From NCBI GenBank assembly GCA_002372465.1, contig DFGW01000122.1:1-16169 (forward strand): a stretch of 16,169 nucleotides of DNA, given 5' to 3'. This document shows positions 5,870-13,300 of the stretch, piece after piece. This DNA is from Butyrivibrio sp. UBA3740. GTDB taxonomy: Bacteria; Bacillota; Clostridia; Lachnospirales; Lachnospiraceae. Each line of letters begins with the position of its first letter. Within the stretch, counting starts at the first letter, position 1. Both the position numbers and the translations under genes were made by a program. The notes under the pieces are model-generated. The model made no database searches and was not told where the DNA came from. It was given only the letters and a program-made list of their open reading frames with translations.

Positions 5870-6514
5870 TTACTTCCTTATGTGCTTACTCTCTTCAGCG
5901 GCCTTGATAACATCAGGCTCTTCGCCCGTATCGCTCATCTGCCCTGTGGACTCACACCTTACCGTAACACGGTTCGCACCACCGACAGTACAGGTAAACA
6001 TGGTGAAGTCCCACTGTCCTGCCTCCATCTCCTCCACATCATAGGCACCAAGTGTCTCAATATTGGAAACCACAAAGTAGAAGCTCCTGCCGTTCATATC
6101 CGTCACGACGATGCTGTCTCCTGAGGCAAGCTCATTAAGTCTCCCGAAATGCTCTGTGTAGTTATGTCCGCACACGATCAGATCATTATCATATACAGAG
6201 CCCTTGTATCTGCACACGGAAACCTTGGCGTTGTCGTTGCTCCACTCGTCCTGGATAGGCAGCAAAAGACCTAATGACGGAATCTCAACTGTTCCCACAA
6301 AGCTCCTGCCTTCCACATCAACTACAGGCATTGGTCCTGACGGCACCTGGGGAAGTACTACCTGTGGCATCTGTTCGATTACCCCTCCCAAAAGCTCATC
6401 AGAGGCTTTTCCCGCCCCTGCGTTCTCATTTAAGTTGTTACGTATGATATACGCAGCCAAGGCGATCAGAACCACTCCTATGGCTATATAGATATATCCC
6501 TGAATCTTTTTCAT
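5870..6514 (-). CDS. Second sortase, probable cell-wall anchoring enzyme of the pilus
   Basis: From ATG 6514 the protein has 214 residues. One N-terminal membrane helix (about 6-24) and a linker precede a sortase domain (about 70-190). Catalytic residues are H117 (VCGHNY), C175 (FTCT) and R182 (NRVTVR). There is no C-terminal membrane helix, which separates it from the class C enzyme nearby; class B- or D-like is the best fit. Such sortases cut an LPXTG-type signal and join the protein to peptidoglycan. The LPQTG basal pilin gene lies directly upstream, making that subunit its likely substrate. The open frame can begin at a TTG (6523), but AGAGAGG stands 9 bases before ATG 6514 and would overlap that TTG, so the ATG was chosen. 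A perfect hairpin (6546-6575) lies between the pilin gene and this one. Confidence 0.85.
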   Translation of the reverse strand: MKKIQGYIYIAIGVVLIALAAYIIRNNLNENAGAGKASDELLGGVIEQMPQVVLPQVPSGPMPVVDVEGRSFVGTVEIPSLGLLLPIQDEWSNDNAKVSVCRYKGSVYDNDLIVCGHNYTEHFGRLNELASGDSIVVTDMNGRSFYFVVSNIETLGAYDVEEMEAGQWDFTMFTCTVGGANRVTVRCESTGQMSDTGEEPDVIKAAEESKHIRK

Positions 6515-6545
6515 GTGATCCAACCTCTCTTAAAATTATAACACA

Positions 6546-6575
6546 GCCCCATGGAATATACTCATTCCATGGGGC
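6546..6575 (-). promoter_or_regulatory. Perfect 12-bp intercistronic hairpin
   Basis: GCCCCATGGAAT (6546-6557) and ATTCCATGGGGC (6564-6575) are exact complements around a 6-base loop. It lies between the stop of the basal pilin gene and the second sortase gene. On the minus strand it is followed by TGTGTTATAATTTTAAG, not a clean U-tract. It is therefore better seen as a leaky terminator or an RNA processing or stabilising hairpin than as a full terminator. Confidence 0.6.
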
Positions 6576-6586
6576 CCCAATTTACT

Positions 6587-7699
6587 TTATTCTTTATTTG
6601 TTTTGTTCTTCCTGATACCCTTGACTATAAAGAAAATACCGGCGATAACAAGGATAGGAAGTGGCCACCACAGCTGTCCTGTCTGAGGAAGCCTTCTTGC
6701 ACCCAGAACCTGAGGAAGCTCCCTTACAGCTCCCAAAACCTCAGGAATGCTCGGAATACCGGGTTCTTCCGGTGTCGGTGGTTCATCCGGTGGGGTATCT
6801 GTTGGTGGCGATGGTGGATTATAGCTGTTGGTACAGATATACTCAAAGTCATTGCCATGTTTGATAAGCGCAATCGAACTTGTGTATCCGGCACCGGCTG
6901 AAGTCTCTTCAACAGTGTAATCATGTACACCCTCCTGCTGCCACTCATAATACCAGTTATTGGTTGCAGAGAGCCTTACAGACTCCTTAAAGTACCCATC
7001 ACAATAGATATTGAAGGTAACGGATGAAGGACGTCTGTTGCTGTATCCCGAGTCGTTCCATCTCTTTAAAATATGCCCGTGGGTAATAACAGTATTCTTA
7101 GCCTTTGACTTCTTAGGTGAAGCAGAAGGGCTGTAGTTTACTGTCACATTTCCCCCGGACTTACCAAGCTCCAATATAGGCACGGGATAAACAAAGTTTA
7201 CAAAAGAATGGGTATAGCCATCCTTTTCAATCCTGTCACTAAGCACATAATAAACACCAAGTGTAAGGTCTGTATAATAAGTCTCGCCCTTAGAGTTGGA
7301 GGTTCCTTGTGCTGCCGCTTTGATGCCCTTTGACTTTACGTAAGTCTTAAGATTATCTGTGTCACCCGTCTCCTCGTAGGCTACGCATGACTTCCAATCG
7401 TCATAATCATAATCATTATTAAAGAAATCCTGATCGTCAAAGTAGGCTTTGAAGTCATCGGTTATCGTGTACTGCCCGTTCTCATCAATTGTGGCCACCA
7501 GATAGAGATGTGATGTAACACCTGACATCAGCTCATTATCAACTGAAACATGTGTAACAGTCAGGCTTCCGCTTCTGGAAGTATCAATATCAGCTCTGCT
7601 TACCGCGTAGACTTCTACAGGGCTAAATGACACTGCCACAAAAAGGGCCGCAATAAATGCCACTATTCGAATAAGACTTATCTTTCCTATCCTTTTCAT
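6587..7699 (-). CDS. Minor/basal pilin, LPQTG-anchored, with CnaB-type domain
   Basis: The 370-residue surface protein has a signal peptide (1-32, likely cut after VYA). An N-terminal pilin-like domain (about 40-195) ends in a strand pattern typical of fimbrial isopeptide proteins. A CnaB-like domain (about 205-295) has a candidate isopeptide Lys in HILKRW (K212) and Glu in YTVEET (E264/E265). A proline-rich stalk (about 294-320) leads to the sorting signal LPQTG (337-341), a membrane helix (about 344-360) and a basic tail. Before the signal a short duplication is visible, VLGAVRELPQ (321-330) then VLGARRLPQ (331-339). Proline-rich tails just before the anchor are typical of basal pilins that link a pilus to the wall. 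GAGGAA precedes the ATG. The gene follows the class C sortase by 11 bases. Confidence 0.85.
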   Translation of the reverse strand: MKRIGKISLIRIVAFIAALFVAVSFSPVEVYAVSRADIDTSRSGSLTVTHVSVDNELMSGVTSHLYLVATIDENGQYTITDDFKAYFDDQDFFNNDYDYDDWKSCVAYEETGDTDNLKTYVKSKGIKAAAQGTSNSKGETYYTDLTLGVYYVLSDRIEKDGYTHSFVNFVYPVPILELGKSGGNVTVNYSPSASPKKSKAKNTVITHGHILKRWNDSGYSNRRPSSVTFNIYCDGYFKESVRLSATNNWYYEWQQEGVHDYTVEETSAGAGYTSSIALIKHGNDFEYICTNSYNPPSPPTDTPPDEPPTPEEPGIPSIPEVLGAVRELPQVLGARRLPQTGQLWWPLPILVIAGIFFIVKGIRKNKTNKE

Positions 7700-7710
7700 A
7701 ACTTTCCTCG

Positions 7711-8562
7711 TTATTTTTTGCTGCGTTTCTTTCCTGCAGGTCTCTTGGAAGTCCTTGCAAGGAAAATAATAAATGCTATAAGTAAAGCCGGAGCCCCGAT
7801 AAATGGCGCAACAACAAGGTTGCCATATCTGGTGGCATCAGCCGGTACTATCAGCTTTGTTTCCTCATTATAATCAACACGCGTCGCACGTACTAAAAGC
7901 CTGTGAGTATTTACACCATAGGGTGTACATGTAACCAGCGTGACATATTCTTTTCCATCCTGTATTGCCAGATCCTGTGTTTCCTCCGGCAAAACAATCT
8001 TGATCTGATCTACCTGATAGGCAAAGGTCTGATCAAGTATATGTAATAAAAATGTATCTCCCACTATCATCTGATCAAGATCTGAAAAGAGCTTTGATGA
8101 TGGCAGGCCTCTGTGCCCCGAAAGCACTGCATGGGTACTGTCTGTTCCCGTAGGAAAAGAGGTTCCTTCCAAATGTCCTATACCCACCTGAAGAACGGAT
8201 TCCTCAGTTCCATGGTATATAGGAAGATTAACTCCTATATTTTCAATTTCAATGTATCCTATTACTCCTGTGCCCGTGGCATCAAGAATACTGTTATACT
8301 CCAGGAGTTCGTCCTCTCCCAGATTGAAATTCATTAGTTTGCCGGTCAGCGACTCGTTATAGGCAATTGCCGCTTCCCACATTTTGTCGTAGTCTTCCTG
8401 ACTTAGACCGCTCAGAGCCTCCTGATATCCTGAAATAGCCCGGCTCTGGTTCTTTGAATTTATATAATTACTGACCGAAGGATAAAGGAAAATGCCAAGT
8501 CCCACCAGGAATATTATTCCAAATATTATATTGGGTAATGTCTTCTTCAGCTTTTTGCTCAT
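7711..8562 (-). CDS. Class C sortase (pilus polymerase)
   Basis: The 283-residue protein has an N-terminal membrane helix (about 10-27). It then carries the class C signature LYPSVSNYIN (26-35), a sortase beta-barrel (about 98-230) and a C-terminal membrane helix (about 248-269) with a basic tail. Catalytic residues are H150 (SGHRG), C212 (LVTCTPYG) and R221 (NTHRLLVR). Class C enzymes cut LPXTG signals and join the Thr to a Lys of the next pilin, building the shaft outside the membrane. The usual lid motif (DP followed by W or F, before the barrel) is not seen in residues 60-98. The gene lies between the major pilin and basal pilin genes, as in many pilus islands. GAGAGGG precedes the ATG closely. 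Confidence 0.93.
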   Translation of the reverse strand: MSKKLKKTLPNIIFGIIFLVGLGIFLYPSVSNYINSKNQSRAISGYQEALSGLSQEDYDKMWEAAIAYNESLTGKLMNFNLGEDELLEYNSILDATGTGVIGYIEIENIGVNLPIYHGTEESVLQVGIGHLEGTSFPTGTDSTHAVLSGHRGLPSSKLFSDLDQMIVGDTFLLHILDQTFAYQVDQIKIVLPEETQDLAIQDGKEYVTLVTCTPYGVNTHRLLVRATRVDYNEETKLIVPADATRYGNLVVAPFIGAPALLIAFIIFLARTSKRPAGKKRSKK

Positions 8563-8600
8563 TTCCCTCTCGTGTGTGTCTTTGTTGAATCATATCTGTA

Positions 8601-8637
8601 TTTTCCGGAAAAGAGCTTTTGGCCCCTCCCCGGAAAA
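8601..8637 (-). promoter_or_regulatory. Intercistronic hairpin between major pilin and sortase genes
   Basis: TTTTCCGG (8601-8608) and CCGGAAAA (8630-8637) form an 8-bp stem around a 21-base loop that contains the small palindrome aaaagagctttt. It sits in the 175-base gap after the major pilin stop. No U-run follows the stem on the minus strand. Partial termination or mRNA processing that lowers sortase expression relative to pilin is a reasonable inference. The rest of the gap is A/T-rich with no gene. Confidence 0.45.
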
Positions 8638-8737
8638 CACAGTCAGTTTCATATAAGAAACAAGATTCAAAAATATATTAAAAACTTTTCATACCCTTAA
8701 AACTTAAAACTGTCAGATACTTCTATATCACTTTGAA

Positions 8738-10228
8738 TTACTCAGCATCAGCCTTTCTGCGAAGCATGAAGTAAGCAACACCTGCTACGATAAGGATTCC
8801 GCCAACGATGTAGAAGATTGTTGTACCGATTCCACCGGTTGCAGGAAGCTCAAGACCTGTCTTGTTGACAACTGTGATTGTGCCATCAGCATTTGTGATA
8901 GTTGTTACTTCTGTACGAGCTGTGAGCATGTTGTATCCGTTAGGAGCCTTTGTCTCTTCGAAGTAGTATGATCCGTTGTTGAGACCTTCTACAACGATCT
9001 TACCTGTTGTTCCTGTTACCATCTCAACTCCGTTTTCGCCAGTCTTAGCTACGCGGTAAACATTATCAACTGTTGACTCAGCTGTGCCGTACTTCTCGCC
9101 TGCATCTGCATTTGCAACTAAAACTACAGGAATATTGGAGTCCTTGTCGGTGATGTTCTGTGTTGTGTAGAGCTTGAACCAGGCATCTGCAAGAACTTTT
9201 CCCTGCTCATCAGTCTTTGTAAGAGTGATCTTGTAGTTCTTTACCTTTGTCTTATCAGAATCAATATCGTTATTATCATTGTATTTAAGATCAGCATCGT
9301 TCTCCTGCTCAGTTGTAACAACAGCATTCTCGTTGATAACTGCTGAGTATGTGATCTCATAGCTCATGCTTGACTCTGTGAGAACTGTCTTAGGAACAAC
9401 GATTGTAAGTGTCTGATCATTTGTAGTAACTGAAACATTTGTTGTAACGTCAGCATTGTTGAGCTTTACCACAACGTCTTCATTACGTGTAAGACCTGTA
9501 GTCATTGTATCTGTGAATGTGAAGTGATCAACTTCTTCTTCACCAACGAACTTTGTGAGTGTACCAACAAGTCTGTACTCTACTTTGTCGCCAACCTTTG
9601 CAGTGGGAACATCAGCGTTCTCATCGAAAGCACCTTCATACTCCCATGATCCGTTGGCAACCTTCTCCTGCTTGTCAAGGGTTGACCCCTGGTTCTTGTC
9701 GATTACTGTTGCATCCTTAAGTGCACTGTCGATAGTAACGATTGCACCAAGAGTTGATGTGATGTAGTAGTAACCATAGTCAAGATTTTCAAATTTGATT
9801 GATCCGCCATTTCCTGTCTCTGTAGCAACAGCATTTCCAAAGTTACCGGCTGTCCATGTTTCATCCTCATTGCGAGCAGGTCCGTTAGCCTCGATAAATT
9901 TAATTACTGCATCGTCCTTTGTGTCCTTTTTTCTTACTACGTTATATGAAGAACCATTTGAAACAACTGTAAATGGGCTTGTCTCAGCCTGAAGAGCTGC
10001 AAGGAAAGCAGCATTACTTCCATCGTAAGTATAAGCTACATTGCTTCCTGAGTAGGTAGCATCAAATACCTTATAGAGCTTGTACTCCTTATCCTTTGTT
10101 GTGTTGCTGACTGTGATAGAACCATTGTCTGCAGCCTGAACCTGTGTTGCGCCTCCTGCTGAAAGTGCCATTGTGACTGCCATAGCACCAGCCAGGATTC
10201 CTGTTAATAACTTCTTTAATCCTTTCAT
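8738..10228 (-). CDS. Major pilin, LPATG-anchored, isopeptide-forming fimbrial subunit
   Basis: The 496-residue surface protein has a signal peptide (1-33, VQAAD cleavage region). An N-terminal fimbrial domain (about 36-175) begins GSITVSNTTKDKEYKLYKVF, a pattern typical of SpaA/FimA-like pilins. A second Ig-like isopeptide domain spans about 180-330. A SpaA/CnaB-type domain (about 332-455) starts NYKITLTKTDEQGKVL and has the E-box YYFEETKAPNGY (421-432). The sorting signal LPATG (461-465), a membrane helix (469-489) and the tail RRKADAE follow. The pilin-motif lysine that receives the next subunit may be K178 in VIDKNQG; this is inferred from position between domains 1 and 2. Three-domain size, a strong AAAGGAGAGG site and the adjacent class C sortase mark it as the shaft subunit. 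Confidence 0.92.
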   Translation of the reverse strand: MKGLKKLLTGILAGAMAVTMALSAGGATQVQAADNGSITVSNTTKDKEYKLYKVFDATYSGSNVAYTYDGSNAAFLAALQAETSPFTVVSNGSSYNVVRKKDTKDDAVIKFIEANGPARNEDETWTAGNFGNAVATETGNGGSIKFENLDYGYYYITSTLGAIVTIDSALKDATVIDKNQGSTLDKQEKVANGSWEYEGAFDENADVPTAKVGDKVEYRLVGTLTKFVGEEEVDHFTFTDTMTTGLTRNEDVVVKLNNADVTTNVSVTTNDQTLTIVVPKTVLTESSMSYEITYSAVINENAVVTTEQENDADLKYNDNNDIDSDKTKVKNYKITLTKTDEQGKVLADAWFKLYTTQNITDKDSNIPVVLVANADAGEKYGTAESTVDNVYRVAKTGENGVEMVTGTTGKIVVEGLNNGSYYFEETKAPNGYNMLTARTEVTTITNADGTITVVNKTGLELPATGGIGTTIFYIVGGILIVAGVAYFMLRRKADAE

Positions 10229-10272
10229 TTGTTTCCTCTCCTTTGAATCTTGTCTTTTTCTTTTTTTATTTC

Positions 10273-10314
10273 CAGGGCTAATGGTACCCCTGTTCTTAAG
10301 TCCGAAGACCTTAA
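10273..10314 (-). promoter_or_regulatory. Two hairpins between tip adhesin and major pilin genes
   Basis: On the minus strand, just after the adhesin stop, comes a stem closed by C(TTCG)G, a very stable tetraloop (10314-10296). Next is a CAGGG/CCCTG stem (10292-10273), and then an A-rich run leading into the pilin ribosome binding site. No U-tract follows the stems. They may mark an mRNA processing or 3'-end protecting site that lets the abundant pilin message outlast the upstream adhesin message. No independent promoter is convincing in the 93-base gap. Confidence 0.45.
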
Positions 10315-10321
10315 ACCATTG

Positions 10322-13300
10322 TTAATATGTTTTTCTTCTCTTTGAGAGCATAAAGCCCGAAAGAGCAATTGCAATTAAGAGCGCACCGAATGCTGCAAAC
10401 TGCGACGTTCCGATTCCTCCTGTAGAAGGTATCTTGTTGGAAACCACAGAAGTATTTGTTATCTCCACGTTTCCAAAGTTTACTGCGTCAGTTCCGGCGA
10501 CCATACTGTAGCCGGGATCTTTGTAGGTAGTACCGTCTATGGTAACCGTTGCATCGCCGTTGTTGTAATACTCAGCATCGCCTATCCTGTATACAACCTG
10601 ATAGGTTGCGTTGTGTTCATCAGGCTCTTTTACGCAGTACTCGTACTTTACGCCGTTTTCATCTTCCAAAGGAAGATTATTAAGAGTAAATGACCAGTTG
10701 TTATTAGGCGTCAGCTGGATGGAATTAACCTTGTCATAGGCTTTCCAATCTGTTTCTCCAACAGTTCTTTGCCAGATATACAGAGTAAGAGACGTACGAC
10801 CTGCAGCTATATCATTTCCATTTATGTCCTTCCAGTTCTTATGGACTGAAAGTGAACCCGAAATGGTATTGTTGAAAGCTGCATCCAAAGCATCCTTATA
10901 GGTATACTCCATTTCATACTTCTGCTGGATTATGTCGCCTGTTGAAGGATTCTTTGCTATTCGCTGAACACACTTTGCAAGTATACTGTCTTCAGAAAAG
11001 CTTTCATCAGTTGCGTAGGTAACATCAGCTGCCAGGTAGAAGAAGTTCTCGTCATTCCTCTCAGCATGTTCGCCATAATCCCTTGGATTGGTCACGCTAC
11101 CGTAATACTTATGCATACTGGTTTCTTTTTTGGAGACATCAACTTTAATGTAGATGGTCTTGCCGTCATAAGTAACACCCGGTATTGCATTATTAATTTC
11201 TGTTACCTTGTACTTATATTCACCTTCGAATCTGAAGGGAACCTTGCCAAAATCTACTGTCCTGACGTTGGTTCCATCTCCGGTTACCGAAACCTGAGTA
11301 TTTTCAGGCATTGGCTGCCCACTTGGATATGTAATATCTTTTCCTGCTGTATCCCAGGCCCTGTATCCCATAGCCTCGATATTGAACAGGAAAGTCATAT
11401 CAGATGTCCAGGTTGAACCAAAGAATTTCTTGGTAACCTGAAGCGGGCTTGTCGGAGCACTGTAGTAGTTACATACCTGTACTGTTTGGATTGCCCCTCC
11501 TATTGTTACATCTGTAGGTGGATCATCATTGTGGTTATCAAGATCAGCAGAAAATACTACTCTGTAATTTCTTCCTCCCTCTCCGTGATCAGCTGATGTC
11601 GGACATTCCTCATCCTCAGTGACATCATACTTTGTGACACGGGAAAGCTGATTCTTCTCGATAATGTAACTGTAATCGCCATTCTCGTCATAACCAAGAG
11701 TAAGGCCATCGGCCACCTCTTCAACAGTGTAATCGCCTTCAGGAAGTCCTGTGATAGTCCACTGGGCTTTCTGGTTATAGGTTACATCGTAAACTACACC
11801 GGTTGTGGAATGATCTGCATTATGTTCATAACCGATCTTCTTCAGCCTGTTTGCTTCATCACTGGTAAATCCCTGGAACACCACATATTTTCCGGTACTT
11901 TGGTTGGTTATTTTAAATACAACATTTGAGAGAATTGCATCATTGAATTTTTCCTGCGTGCCTGATCCGTCTCTTACAAGCTTGCTTCCAAACTCGTTCA
12001 CAACCATCTTGTGGATTCGAAGCATTGTCTTTCCTTTATTGTAAAAGGCACGCTGAGCCGGATCTGATATCTCGTGATTATGGCATTCTGCTTTTGTCAT
12101 ATTAGACCAAATGTATCCGGCTAAAGCCCTGGCACTACTCATCCCGTTTATAAGCTTTGCATCTTCTGCATCTTCGTAGTCAAACTTGTAGTAATGTGTC
12201 TGTTCCTGCGAAGTACCGACATCCTGAACTCTTATGACAAAAACATCATTATCTTTATTAACGTTCTTGTCATGAACATCGTTCTCCGTAACAACAAAGA
12301 AGATACTGTTAACAAACCTGTAATCGTTTGTGTACTCCCAGTTGAAAGTGATATCAGGTCCAATGTTCTCCAGTGAATCCGTAAGGGTCTCCAATGATCC
12401 ATAGGTGGAGATATTTTTATCATTATTCACCGGATGAAGAACCTTAACCGTAAAGGAATACTTCTTGGTCCCAGGCTCCTTGCCGTTTAAGTACTTATGA
12501 AGTATGAATCCCACGCTTCCGCCTGTCTTGTTGTTGAAAACAGGACGATCTCCTGAAATAGGAATAGTGCAGTTCTCATCTGTGTAGTAGCTTGGTGCAC
12601 TTACACGGAAGTAAGTATTAGCGGTAATCTCATTCAATGTCTGCCTGGTCACATCGACCTTTGCATAATATACTGTCTTATCGGCAGAGTAGGATTTGTT
12701 GTTCTCGTCCGTGTACCCTTGCGTCTCAACTATCTTATAGATAAAAGAACTATCGGAATCGGTCTTCTGATAAAGTGGTGAGTTAATGTGCTGGTTATCA
12801 CCATAGGTTAAGGAAGAGAACGTAATGTTGTGAGGTGCATCTTTGTCGTTGGTTACAGTCTCAATCTCTTCCCAATTATTTCCATTTTTCTTATAAAGAG
12901 TGAACTTGAATCCGGAAACAGTAGCTTCCTTGCCATCAATGTTCTTATAGGCCTGGAACTGAGCTGTTCCGCTTATCTGCTTAACCTTGTCGTAGGTGTT
13001 ATGCCACTCACCGGAATATACGTTGACATTTGGGAATGCCAGCCATCCTGATGATGTTGAATAGTGATTCCAGGTGGCATCGGATCTTCCGGAAATGAAC
13101 ACACCCACAACCGAACCACTGGTCTTCACTGACTGGGCATTTATAAAGTTCCAGATGATGGTCTGGGCAACCTTATCTCCTGTTGCATTGAACAGTCCAT
13201 CTGTCCACTTAATATCTCCGCTATCTATGCTTACGCCGTACTTATACAATTCCAGGTCGCCGTAAGCAGTTACGTTAAAGACAATTCGCTGATTGGAATT

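Noticed and set aside
6515..6523. TTG start for the second sortase
   Set aside because: AGAGAGG lies directly against the TTG but 9 bases before ATG 6514, so the ATG is the better start.
6535..6540. TATAAT on the minus strand before the second sortase as an internal promoter
   Set aside because: The predicted transcript start would fall at the ribosome binding site, and no -35 box is present at 17 bases (the position lies in the hairpin loop).
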